A DNA stretch of 64,000 nt from Platycnemis pennipes (taxonomy: Eukaryota; Arthropoda; Insecta; Odonata; Platycnemididae): contig OW121852.1 of assembly GCA_933228895.1 (NCBI GenBank), positions 106,661,544 to 106,725,543 on the forward strand. Direction: 5' to 3'. A model generated the notes under the pieces. That model saw only the letters and a list, made by a program, of their open reading frames with translations. It was not told where the DNA came from and ran no database searches. This document shows positions 1 through 13,500 of the stretch, piece after piece (the first letter of the stretch is position 1; each line of letters opens with the position of its first letter). Position numbers and translations under genes: made by a program.

Positions 1-345
1 TTACTGCCAGCACACCAATCTATAGGTGCTCTCTGGTTGTGCAAAAACTGCCGAGGTTTCGGCTGACGTACATTGCATCATTAAAAATTTGTAGTATTTT
101 ATTACCATGAAACAGCAATAGCACAAACCCTCCTAATATTCACATATATGGTCAAAACTGAAAACAATACGTACTTGATAAATTTAAATTAAGCATTTAA
201 AATGACGCAAAATCAATAATCTTACAAACTTCATTGAAATGTATGAAAGCATATCGAAGCTTACTTTGTAGAAACCATTGATATCCATGTTAAATAAAAA
301 AATCACTGGCACAATTTCCTCACTTTAATCACTACCACACCTCCT
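1..345 (-). repeat. Penelope-/SINE-like terminal repeat, minus orientation
   Basis: The reverse complement of about 290-345 matches 1072-1135 (GTGGTA-TGATTAAAGTG, GGAAATTGT-CCAG-GAT, TTTTTATTTAAC), and 36-53 reverse-complemented matches 1157-1172 (GGCAGTTTTTGCACAA). The two copies form an inverted pair around 346-1070. There is no coding capacity. The retroelement affiliation is inferred from the style of these ends. Confidence 0.55.
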
Positions 346-1071
346 GACAATAAGTGGTGTGTATGTATTCATAATGTAAATAAATTCACTTTGTAAAATT
401 CCACAGATTTATTAACACCGACCCAGGTTTCGACTTACACAGTCATTATCAAGACAATTTCAATTGCTTATTAATAAATCTCTGAAGAATCTTATTTTAT
501 AGAATCTTAGAATATATTTACATTATCAATATGTGGTTCCACGAAGTCAAGCCTAGCAATTTGTTATATATGTATGTATTCACTTGAGTGAAGGATGGTC
601 TACAATAGATCAGCCAAACAAGCCATATAAAAACCAGAGCAAAAGAACACAGGCATTGTTTCATTAATAATAAGGATACTTCATGTTTTGCCAAGCACTC
701 GTATGAAACCAAACATTTGACGCTGAAGTCCTACATTGTATGGCCAAAGGAAATAAATTGGACTTTTTTGAGAATTTCAAAATCTGTAGCAGTCAACAAC
801 TATGCAATGATGTTGCTGTTATCCATTCACCACTCCTAAACCTTAAATTCTAAGGACTATGACCTTCACCTACAAGATACCTCACCCCACCCCCTCCTAT
901 CCTGTTTGTGTGTGTGAGTCAACCGTCACCTGCTAATCCTTGTCTTCCCCTTCTCCCCTCTTCCCCCCCTCTTCCCCCCCTCCTCCCCCCCCCCCCCAGC
1001 TTGAGAAATGTATAAAAGGCTGAGATGATTGGAGTATTGTACCCTGATGATGGCATAATGCGCCATGCGTT
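346..1071. other. Intronic / 3' flank of vir exon 4, no gene; C-rich tract
   Basis: No coding evidence. 395-470 carries an end motif (CCACAGATTTATTAACACCG, AGGTTTCGAC, AGTCATTATCAAG) that recurs diverged at 36355-36420. 950-999 is a C-rich tract with a run of 13 C. A CTGATGATGGCATAATGCGC motif at 1043 resembles a motif at 13303 (TTGATGATGGCACAAGATGC). Confidence 0.45.
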
Positions 1072-1180
1072 AGATGTGTGGTAATGATTAAAGTGTGGAA
1101 ATTGTACCAGCGATCTTTTTATTTAACTTATTTAAGAATTCATGGAAATGTGCCAGGCAGTTTTTGCACAATCTCACTGC
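1072..1180 (+). repeat. Penelope-/SINE-like terminal repeat, plus orientation
   Basis: Plus-strand partner of the repeat at 1-345. It directly abuts vir exon 4 on its downstream side. Confidence 0.55.
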
Positions 1181-1281
1181 GAGGAGATGATAGTAAAATG
1201 GTTAATTTCCAAGTATCTTCCATGTATTCCAAGTGGTGAGCAGATCATTAAAATTCAGCATAACATATCAATAAAACTTGC

Positions 1282-1548
1282 CTGTGCATGTTGCTGCACC
1301 CACTCTGCCGTTGCAGCTGTGTTTGGTCCCACTGACTCCGCGACACGGGGCTCAGGGCGTGGTCCTCCAACAACCGAAGACGAAGGCGTTGATGGGGTCG
1401 GGGGCTGGGAGGGAGGCTGGCGGGTGGTTATAGGTGGGGCAGGAGCGGGAGGGATGGTTTCTTGAAGAGTTTTGGTGAGCACCCCATAAACTGCCAACGT
1501 TATGGTGGTATACAGCCCGCGTAATACCAGTCCATCAGTCGGGATCTG
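1282..1548 (-). CDS. vir: virilizer exon 4 with a probable GC splice donor
   Basis: The acceptor TTCTGCAG is followed by an exon opening QIPTDGLVLRGLYTTITLAVY, in phase 0 with exon 3 (ends ...ECDRR). It continues into a low-complexity Pro/Thr/Ser segment, equivalent to the polyproline linker after the conserved N-terminal domain. The frame stays open to a stop near 1255, so an exit must lie before that. The best donor is CAG|GCAAGT (junction after 1282), a canonical GC-type donor; the only nearby GT alternative (TGG|GTGCAG, a few codons upstream) is weaker. 89 codons if the GC donor is used. No following exon was recognised in 1-1281. Confidence 0.85.
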
Positions 1549-4500
1549 CTGCAGAACACGAACAAGAACCATCACACTTTGAGCATTGGTTTGGGATAAG
1601 GATCAAATAGTGCTTGAAAGGAACATATAAGGGGGCGTTTACTCAGAACCAAAATTGCCATTTTGTACACTAAACCATTAGATGAAATCGAAAAAACTAT
1701 TTTTGGTGAAAAAATTAATCTTCTAACCACAACCATTCACACATAAATCAAAAATTAAAATAAGCAAAAGGTGACGCCCACTGAAAATTCTGCTTTGATA
1801 ACATTGACGTCATTTTCCACCGGTCTTTTACTGCTTTTCGAGGTAGGGAAGGGAGTGGAGAGGGGTTCTCGGAAGGTCTGCTCGTACAGATGCTGTCGCA
1901 ACTGCTCCTATTGGCAGAGGCAGCTGTGTCCCCCCGTGCGATGAGGCGATGTAGCTTCACGGGCTGAGTTGTGATTGGACGAAATTGATATACCTCAGAG
2001 GTTGCACCACCGCCACTTTTCCAAAAGGTTTAATAACATCAGTTTTTCGCCGCTTATAACTTGAGAAATAATTGATGGATCAAAAAACGGAAAAATATGG
2101 GTTTTTTTATTTTACAAACATTATCAGATTCGGCAATAAAAATAATATGGTTCTAAGATAAAGATTAAAAATAATAATACCCCATTCTACTTATAACATC
2201 AAACTGGGACCAATGCATCCGAGTATTATGGAATACATATTCACCATCTGTCAAACACCCAAAGAAGTCCAGAAATATAATTAATCTCTGACGATCATTT
2301 GTAAATTAAAGGTTGTTATGAAAGAAGAATATTTACATATGTATTGTTTTCAAAACCACTATAATCACAGTGAGATGCAGAATGAATTTCTAAATCCCAT
2401 CAAGCGCACACAGTTTTCTTTTTCTTATCTCATTCAAAGTGAAAAATAGTCAACTTTTTTCTTCCAACCGAATATTTAAACCTCACCAAAATCATTAACA
2501 CTTAACATAGACAAGTAACATAATTTTTTTCCAGAAGACTAAAGAAGCAAACACACCCCTATTTTACAAGAAAATCTACACAACATTAGTATATCCATAT
2601 AAAATGCCTAATTGATTAGAATAGTTGAGGTATGCTCCCATCGTCTCTTCCATTCAGCTGCTAACCCTATATCATTATTATACTCAGCAAGAACCACAAA
2701 AGGGGATCGGGTTGGTGTGGTGGCTAGAGTACTGGCCTCCCATCCCGAGGGCCCGGGTTCGATTCCCGGCAGTGGCGGATTTTTCAGTGGAAAACCGGTC
2801 CTCACTTGAGTGTCTAGTGGAGGGCATTTCAAGTTCAGTACTCCGTCCGTCGGATGGGACGTTAAGCCGTGGTCCCTTTGGCGCCTTTCGTTAAGAGTAG
2901 GCTAATGCCGATGCCGGGTTTCTCTCCACCCTTCCTCCATTCCCTGAAAACTCCTACCATTATCCAATTATCCACCTATCCTATATGGCGACAATGACCT
3001 CAGCTGTCGGTCGCCTCCCCTAAATAACCAACCAAGAACCACAAATCAATCAAGAAATTGACCCAAGAAAGAGAAGACCTGATTTATCTGATAAGAATTA
3101 CCTGATATAACATGCGGGCTGTGCACATACTTGTCACGTGCTTGGAAAAGATGAATGGCTATGTATGGAACATGGATTGAGGCATCAAAAGGTTCATGTT
3201 GCCTTGGATGGCCAACAGCAGCAATGATGTGCTGCTGTGTGACATCATTAGTTAACCGTCCCATTGCTTTTAGAAAAAAATAACTCAGGCTCATTCTTTC
3301 TAAATTATACAAAAGGGAGCTGGTTTAAATTTTAGCTCCACAGATAATTTGTAGACTATTGAAAATAGCCAAGGGTAAGGGTTTCTGAGACCAGGAATCA
3401 AACTACAGACCCTTGGCTTGCCATGCCAATCCACAGACCAATACGCTACCCAGGATTCCTAATTCCAGAGGCTTTTTTAGAGAACCCACAAGAACAGGAT
3501 ATGCTCTCAATCGCCTTACAATCCATTAAAGTAGAAATGACTACAAGGAAGCTACTGTCCACAAGAATAAATCCTATGATACATTGCAATGAGTTTGGTT
3601 CAATTCAGTTCAAATCTCAGTGCAGGATTCCTTTTCCCTTTGAGCAATTTAAAACACACTCCCTTCACGATCAGAAATAATACAAAAAAAAAGAAATGGT
3701 TGGCGAGTTTATGTTGTGGAAGTTATTTTTCATTATTCGAAAGAAAAAACTTAGTTCTTCTCCACAAATATATTTAAAACAAATCTACCGGTAGGCCTTC
3801 TCAGGCCATTCTCATACAGCTATTCAGTAATCACTGTAATCTTGAGAATGGCTTGAGAAGGCCAAAACCGGTAGATTTGTTTTAAATATATTTGTGGAAA
3901 AGAACTAAGTTTTTTCTTTCGAATAATGAACAGAAATAATACCTTTGAGCAAGGACATATAACTCCTGTTGACTCCAATTGATACATATTAAAGCTCAAG
4001 CAAGACTGAAAACATGCAGCATGCTTTACAACTATGTATATAATTTAATAATAATAAAAGTTTGACTTTAATATGATGCTGGATTATTATTCTACAATGT
4101 TGTAAACAAGAAAAAGACCCAAAGCTGATTTTTTTTACCATGTGTTGATCTGATTGATGAGATGACTTACACCATGCAGGGGAATCATATTCACCTGGTA
4201 TTCATCTCATATTAAAAGCAAACACATTCCCTTTCCAACTATGCTCGCATGTCTTGCCTAACTTGTTCATAGTCACTGAGGACAGCGTCAAAGTCCAGGT
4301 CTTTAACTATTTCGATGGCGGCAGTATGCTCACTACAGTAATGGGATAGATTACTGTATTCCTACCAATGATGACTAATTGTTTGCAATTATTTGCAACA
4401 AGTTATAATCTGAGGTTTATGATAAATCCTAGAATATATTTACGGAGGGTAAATTCTTCTCGGGTCTCCATCCGGGTTAGGTTCTCCATCTCCGCCGACA

Positions 4501-7500
4501 TTTTGAATAACGACTCGCTCATCGAAACATCAGCAGAGATGGAGAACCTAACCCAGACTATGACCGAGAAGAATTTACCCAATTAATACACCGGGAAAGC
4601 ACAAGCACTTACTTAATATTTATGCACTGTGAATATGTACCAAGAACTTTAAAACGAAGGACACCAGAAAGAAGACAAAATTTGCAATTTACCACATTTT
4701 CAAATTATTAAATTTCAGTTAATTTAATTTTAAATTAAAATTTTCACGTGGTAAATTGCAAATTTTGTCTTTTTTCTCATATGTTCGAATACCACGCAAT
4801 ATTGCCAGAATCTACGGATTTCATTCTTAACGAAGAAGGAAACATTTCAATAATATGTATTATCAAAGAACAAGACCCATGCAACACAGCTCATTTGAGG
4901 GAGTAAGCCTGTCTTAATCCTGCAACTGATACTTGAAGTGGCTTTTAGTTTTTAGGGCCTGGCTGGGAAATTTAATTATAACAGGAAATGCTAGGGCAAG
5001 TTCACAATGACAAAACACACATGAAAAGACAACATGTGGTAGAATCAATGCTTTGTAAATGAGAGATCAACACTGGAACTACCTTTGCTTGAGTGAAGTA
5101 AGCCTTATATGCCTACCAAATCTATGCTATGTTATTTATATTTACCTGTGCTAAATGTCTGCCATGTTGAATATGTGTTACTATTATGTAAAAGTACAAG
5201 CCATTTTCCATTAATAATGCATTTGTTCTTATAGGGCATGCCCTAGAATATAAATAAGTATATCTATCTACCACTCCAAAACAGAAAAATATGTATGCCA
5301 AAACATGATTCCACAATGGCTACATCTCCAAAAAAAATCTGAAGACAGACTTCTTGCATTGCATAGCAGCAGTATGGCAGAGTTTATTGAAATGCTCTTC
5401 GATCAACGGCGTTGGAAGTGGGGGGCAGAGGGGGCATTCCCCAGAATTTGCCCCGGGCCCTTGAGAAATGAGTCTTCATTTATAAAAATTAAATTTCACT
5501 GGTTTCTAGCTTGCCTTTTCCCTTCGGACGCATATTCTACCACCTTCATATGCACTTTTAGTGGAATTATAGTCTCTACCCCCTCCTATCTGCAAAAAAA
5601 TGCGGGCCCTTTTCTTAAGAGCCGGGCCCTTTTCAAGGTTGGCCCCTCCCAGCGAAAATAGTTCTGATGCCCGTCTTCGATATAGATTTACTCAGCATAA
5701 TTGACACAAAGAATATGACATATACCTCTCATAAAATCTCACAAATTTAAAAATTAACAAGAACGAATTGTAAACATTTTTAGAGTCTTCTGTTGCACGG
5801 CTTCTGCAAACTCGAAGAAAAGTGAGTGAAAGTTTCTCGGGTCTTCCACCGGGTCAAAGGCTGCATCTCTGCCCTCATTTCGGAAAAAAAAACTCGTTCA
5901 TTATCTTCATGGCTGTGATATGCCGTGCCAAATTTGGTGGGTTCATATATATTCTGCTAGGACGTCAAAGGTCTCCTGATTGGCAGAAATCGTGGCTTGA
6001 CTCCATGAGTCCTCCTATTGGCTGGTCGTTTGCCTCATGCTGTGGAAGCATTTCAAAATTGTCTTCCAGGTGTTGCTGAGCAACACTTGGACAACGTCAG
6101 CAGAGATGCAGCCTTTGACCTGGTGGAAGACCCGAGAAACTTTCACTCATCTAATAAGCCGGGAAAACAGCAAATCTTACATTGAAGAAAAGTTCCATGT
6201 TTCCTTCAGGTGCCATAAAAATTACAAAATATTATTTGTTCAGTGCGAAGATTAACTGGGCTGTAAGAAAAGCAGTGGAATTTATTCGTTAGTGTGTGGA
6301 GACTGTGCAAAGTGTATGTTGGACAGAGAGCAAGAAATTTCAGCATTAGAACTAAAGAACACAACAATGCCTTCAAAAACAGCCATACACAGAAGAGAAA
6401 TGTTCGTTCGAAGGTTTCCGCGGCATGGCAATGAATGGCTCTGCATTTATTTCGGGATTGCTCCGCTTATGTTGACTCCACTTGACAACAGTTTTGCCAG
6501 CATTCCAGCTGGCGTCTTCAGGTCAACTGCTGTTAGCTGCAGTTTTCGCTGCCTATATATATGACGTCTTGTCTCTGCTCCCTGATTGGTTGGATGGCAG
6601 AGGGTCCTTTTCCACGCACTGTGCAATGGATATCCGTCCTCTCCATTGAAGTTGTTAGGTGCCTTCACTACCTCAATGAGCTCTCTTATCAATCTTGGGA
6701 AATAAAGTTTCTCTTTAGCTAATATTTTAGTTTCCTTGAAGTCTATCTTATGCCCTGGTTCGCTCCATGCATGTTTGGAGATGGCGGATAAGTTTTATTA
6801 TTTCTTCTCCGTAGCTCTCTGGTGTTCCTTCAGTCTTACAGCAACCGATCTACAAGTTTCGCCAATATAGGTCTTCCCACAGGAGCATGGCACTTGGTAA
6901 ACTCCTTTGTTCATATTTTGTGGGATTCTGTCCTTGGGCGTCTGAAGCCTGTTGGCCATCTTCATCAAGCAATGGTATTTTGTGCCATCTTGATGTTTTC
7001 TCAGGACCCTGGCAATCCTCTCCGTTGTTCCTGCTACGACGGGGATGTTGGCGTACGTCTTGGGCTTCTCGTCTTCCGTTTCATGCCTTTCCTCGGTTCT
7101 CCTCCTTCGTGGTCCTGTTTAGGATCATGTCTCTTCCGTAGCCATTCTTTTGTAGAGTTCCCAAGAGTCCTATATATAGGCGGTGAATACTGCAGCGAAC
7201 AGCAGTCGACCTGAAGACACCAGCTGGAATGTCAGCGAAACTGTTGTCAAGTGAAGCCAACATACGCGGAGCAATCCCAAAAGAAATGCAGAGCCACAGA
7301 AGAGTAATTTTGCCAAATCTTCTAACAATTGACCACAGAAGTAAATTGCATTGTTATATTCTATGTATTTACAACAAAAAAAGTGAACTGGACTTTGTAA
7401 AGGCTGGAATTTTCAAAAAAGAATGTGATGTGACCTCACTGCTGCCAATGCATATTTGTACCCTGCCAGCACACCAATCCTCTCAATGGTCACTCATCAA

Positions 7501-10500
7501 TTCCATTCTCCACACCCCTGAAAATTCATTTTCAAAATTACCTATCCCCTCCACCGCTTAATTTCAGGTACGCATACAGAGTCAAGGTATTCTTGGCTGA
7601 TGACAGTGCTCAAGCATCAAAACCTGGGTCATATATTACTATGGCATATAAGTTTTATTAGCAGTAAATTTACTGTAAATATTGTTCTGTAGATACAGAA
7701 AATGCTAGTCGTAACTGTCTTACCAGCAAAAACCTGTCATAAAAGAATTTTATTCTGAATTGCATTAGGCCAATGTCCTAAAAATGTGATGCATTTTCTT
7801 TATGCAGCATACAGGTATCCCTCGTCAACAGCAGATGTTATATTCCTAAAAAACCCAGCAGTAGACAAAAATGCTGTAGATGTTTCCAAAACCTCTTCCA
7901 CATTTCCATGAGGTGTTTTTTGTTTAATTTTAAACAATAGGAACAAAATTATGTACACAAAATAATCATGGCCTAAATGGGTTACAAGAGAAAGATAAAA
8001 GAGCTGTCATGCTAGCCAGTGTGTCAATGTAAAAATTAGTGGTAAGTAACATAAAATATTATAAGAATTTTATCTTTGAGAAGGCATTTCACGGATTGGT
8101 ATCATGGAATTGGACTGGAAATATAGAGAACAAACAATTCAGGCATAAGATCCAATGGCCACACATCTTGATTGCTGTTAGAATATCTTGGTGGGTAGCA
8201 TTAGTGGGTGAATTATTGCCAAAAGTCTTCAATGTATGTCTGAGCAAAAAGTTCCATGACAGTTTGAATTGTGAGGGGACTATTTGTACATCTCTCAGAT
8301 CCACGTTACATTATTTGAAATCCTGAAACCTCGCAAACCAAGGTCACATACTTTGTTTGTTTCCAAACAAGAGCAGTTATGTGAAAATTTTTTTTCAACC
8401 TTAGCAACTTACCATCAAGACCAGTATCAATAAACAGCATTTTTGTGATAAAATATTGTTCTAGAATTGGCAAAGTGGAAATGTTGATAGGGCTCTGAGG
8501 GAAGGCAAGTTGTTGAGTGGTATTCTCATTTTAAAAGCAGTTGGGAGTCATTGCAGACAATCCACCAAGCGTACAACCTTAAAAATCAACCAATGATGAT
8601 CAGGGGAGTCCTCTTGTGAGTTGTAATTGACAATTAATAGCCAGAGTAGAGGCAGAGGAGTGTGACATGTTTGTAGAACTGTTAACCAGGACTACTATCA
8701 GGTGTTCTGAAAGCCCTTCAAGAAAAATTTAAAGGAATACATTCAGAATATTTCAGAGATCAGTCATCACTTCCACAGCAAGACAGTGCACCTGCTCATG
8801 GTACCATCAAATTTTGTGAGTTTTGGTTGAAAGAATCAATTAATCATGAACTAGAGCCAGCCACCTTACTCGACCCCTGTCAACATTTTTCCAGTTAATT
8901 TAAATCAATATGGAATGGGAAGCATTTTTCTGACCATATTAAAAAAAAACAAAAATCAAAGCAGGGTATTTTTTCAAATTCAAAAACTGCATTTAAAACC
9001 TTTTTCTTGATGCAGAAAAGACACAAGGGAAAAATTGTAGCGATGGGAAGAGAGGTGCATTGAATGGAATTAATAGCAAATGTCCATAATAATATAATTT
9101 GAAATCAGTTCTGGAACTTTTGATCAGACCTCTTAGATGCAGAAGAAATGGTGAGAGGTCGGATGGTTGACTGTTATGAACGCTGCTATGTCAATGTTTA
9201 GTCATAAGCAGTTCAAAGGCATATCATTATTCTGTAGAATATATATGATGGTGATCTTGATACAATTGGGAAGTAGGTAGAAATCATTTAATATGATTTT
9301 GATGACAAAACTAATAAATATCTATGCACACACATATATTTAGTGAAATGAGAGTAGGTGAGGGAAATACCATTTTAATGAATTGTCATTCAAGGTTTTT
9401 TGGTTCAAAGGATGTTTTCTTTCCAAACACTTGTATATTTTCCAGTGGGCAGTAAAAACCATTCATTGAGATCCCCTGCTCCCATCTAATAGTATAGAAT
9501 ACAATAAAAAACAATAGTGACAGCCCTTTCTTCCCTTACAACTTATTTGGCTTGCTCAAATCAAGCCTATCTCAGTTTTGTCAAAACCATAATAAAATGG
9601 TCAAAACTTGACTGTGGTATTTTCTACAAAAGATAACTGAGATAACATAAGACCATTAATGTAACCAGTAATTATGCTGTGTAAATACATCAAAAGCTTT
9701 AGAAGAACAAAATCAAGTGAATAGTAAGTTCATCTTGATAATTTAGAGAAAGAACTTTATTTCATTCAGTTCATTATTAATATACTATGGCATTCTGGCA
9801 GTTACAGTAGTTTTTGACGGAATAAGTATCTACATGTTTTCCAACCAGCAAATAACATCTTTTCTACACTACCTGAACATTCTCTTTCCTCCTTTGCAAG
9901 CACACTGTCTTCCATAATGAACTCGACAATCTCATTGGCCCTGATCACTGGTTCCATCTGCCTACTGTGCTTCTTTTCCCTAACTTTTCATATACCTCTA
10001 CATCCTGTCCCTAGAGTCTTCATTTATGATAATCTTGTCAATTTACCATAAATAATCACATTCATCTCACAATGAACCCACATCAAATTTAATTATGACT
10101 ACAGCCCTTTTACTGACTTGCCAGAAAGCACTTGGTTACAGCAAATCTGGTACAATTAAACTGCTATCCTCTGACTACATACTACATCTGCATCAATTTC
10201 ATCCAACCCCTTCTCACCATTTCCTCCACACATACATCAAGGACTACCAGTAATAACAGGCCACTATACATATAATGTAGTATCTTTGGTTGGAAGTCAC
10301 ACTGATGACCCAACTCCAGCAAGTGCCGGACAAAATCCAATGAATCATATCTGTTTTCCACATAAGTCTTACATTCTTTCATTCTAATTTTAAAATTTTC
10401 CCTGTTTGGCCAATATTAATTCCCTAATTGAACGTAATTTATGAAGTAGTGGGTAAAAACTAGTATGTCATGACAGTATAGGATAATTATATAATATTAA

Positions 10501-13500
10501 AATTCCCCTCTCTATGTTTGTTGAAGGGCTGTAATAAAATTACTCAGATACACGATGTGCTTAAATTTTATTAACTAAAATAGAGCTTCCCAAAGTATGT
10601 GTGTTACAACCATTTCATAAGCAGTACTGGTCATTAACCTGAATATTAGTATGACGCAACTCACCACTTGATACTTTGACTAACCTCTTGTATGGGGTCA
10701 TGGGGTATGTAATATGGGGTCCACTACAACCACCATCAGAGTGTTAAAAACATTGTGTGATGGGTGCCGGTAAGACAAGTACAAAAATTGCCTTAATTTA
10801 GGGTGATACTGCCACCACCTTTCAATCATCGCTTGCAAGTTGCATTTCCTTCAGTTTATTTCATACAATTCCTGCACTCTTTTTATTTAATCCCTCATGA
10901 TGTCATCAAAAGGGAAAATTCCAAAACCATGTTTGTAGGTATGAAGAAAAGCATTAGGGAGAACCTTTTGGCAGTGTGGATCAATTACTAAATGCAATGC
11001 TTGCATGTGTCAGTGAATCAAAGCATGATTTCCTGCTAAACACTTTTCCTCATTAAAATCCTTTACACAAATATAATTAGTAGAAAACTTTTGTTCTAAC
11101 AATGGATGTTTTAATGGCCAAAAAAAACAATATGTCATAGCATTATGATCCAAATAAGGACAGCTAATGCTGATAAAATAACCCCTTAAGAACTGGAAGA
11201 CATCATTGATGACAAAATCTTTATGCCATCTCAAATATTTAATATTGAAAAAACTGCAATTCTGAAAAAGAATTCCCTTGGAACAATCTCCAATGCCAAG
11301 ATTTAAAGCTGCCCTTAACATTACTCGTCAGAGGAAATTCAGAGGGAACATACAATGAAAACCCACGTTAATATATCATGTGGCTAACCGATGAGCACTA
11401 ACAGATTTAATAAGAAAACACTGTCATTTGGAAGTATAATACAAAAGCTTGGGTGGCAGCCACTTAATTTGATGATGTTTCACTTAGCATTTTATCCCAG
11501 AAGTGAAACAATACTGCTAAAATAATCCATTCCGAGTTCTTTGATCATAGATAATGCACCTTCAAACCTATCATTTCTTAATCAGTGTCCAAACATCAAA
11601 GAGATTACTTGTCCCAAAATACTACTCTCAACAAAACAATGGACCAAGAAATAATAGCAACATTCAAAGCCTACCTCTACTACACATTTGAAAACTAATT
11701 TTGGCAACCATAAGGAAGAAAGTCCATCACTATGAGATTTTTGGAAAGGAAAGCACATCACCATCGCAAGAACAATGGAGGTTTTATACTTCTTCTTTTT
11801 CTTCTATATCCCTTTATCTTTTAAAGATGAAAATGAATTTTTAAGCATTTTTTTCATTGGAAGATTTAGAGGGAAGTCTGCATTGGAGCACAACTTTCTT
11901 TAATACATGGGATAAAATGTATAATCATACCTCACTTTAAGAGCACCTGTTTGGAAAGAATTCATAAAGTGAGATTTACCTATATATTGAAGGAAGCAAT
12001 TCTTATAATTAATGGAGAGAGCCGATTTAATTATACCAACCAACATCATTGTATTATTTTTTGGCACACAGCACTGTTAGGAACAATACTACTTTACATC
12101 GATGATGATAACTTCACATCTATTGACTCAAGGTTACGACAACAGAGTTTTAAAAAAAACTATGCTGAATTGCATTTTGCTGGCTGTTTATCAATATTAG
12201 TTCGAAATGTACACCAGTCTGATAAAAATAACAAGCTGCATCAAATCTGAGGAGCAAATATACCTTGAGATCATATATGAGGCACTTCAGTACCTAAAAA
12301 TGACCCAAAATCTGCATAAGAGACTCATCTTCAGATAGAATGAGTTTTATGTAATGTCCCAAATCTGTAAAGCTTCATCCATCTAATACAAGTGTATGGA
12401 CAACTTCAGATGGAGTAGACAAAATGGGGACCTTAAACTTTGAAATATTACTAATTAAAGCAAGGTACCACAATTTTCCATGAATAGATATAAGGGTATA
12501 TATGAGGTTATATGTATATTATACACACATTGTTACAGACACATTTTTTCAGGGCATAGATGAAATTTGAAGTAACAACCTCAACACATACAAGCACCCA
12601 CACAGTTCTCATGCACATGCATATATCTATTCTCCCTGCACAATAGTTCAACATCCATTGGCTAACCCACAATGGTTCTGATAATTGCTTATTAAGAACC
12701 TCACAGAAATATAACATCTCGAACTTACAGAGTAAAATATCTCCCACAAGTAGATCAGATGAAATTCGACACAAAGGAACAAAAAGTAAGGCAAACTAAA
12801 TAAATATTGCACTTTTTATTGACATTGTAGTAATTTTTGTCATCTACTGAAAACAAATATTTCCAATGTTTCTTCAGGTGAAGAACAATACAGCAGAATA
12901 CAATATGTGAATAATAACGTTGAATGCAATTCTCTAAAAGCTGAATGCGTACTATACATGGTGATAAGGAAATTCTCACATAGTACTCATAATAGCATGG
13001 GCGTTTTAATCAGAAAATTATGGTATTATTGCCAAGATATAAAATTTAATTACTACTGTGGATGTGACCAGAACTATAACTAGCTTAGATACAACAGAAC
13101 ACAGTGATACCTGTAAAATGTATAACAGCAGTGAGACCCTTGGAGGCAAGGGGTTTTCAGCATCAATAGTGATGAACCACTAACAAATGCTCGAATGCTT
13201 TAATTCCCTCAGCATCAGAGTACATCATGGCTATGCCCCCTCCACTCCTTCAACCCTTCTCCCAAATTAATTTGGTACCAGGCATTTTATATTAGTCTCC
13301 ACTTGATGATGGCACAAGATGCAAAAACCTATGTCATGCCGAGAAAGACTTAAGAATACACAAAGTTATTGTTTATTTCCTTCTGTTACGGATTAATCAC
13401 ATTCTTAACCCTGAGACCTATATATGGATCCGCTTTTGTTCTCGCTGTACATCTTAGGTATAAAGGAAAGAATAAAACATAACAAATACATGCTATATGC

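Noticed and set aside
1142..1465. 107-codon plus frame
   Set aside because: It is the antisense shadow of virilizer exon 4, whose minus frame has the conserved TDGLVLRG motif and splice sites.
2706..2780. A functional tRNA gene
   Set aside because: The A and B boxes are there, but the acceptor stem does not pair and the unit recurs with the same foreign tail; it is a SINE head.
6822..7214. 130-codon plus frame
   Set aside because: Antisense shadow of the Penelope-like GIY-YIG coding remnant.
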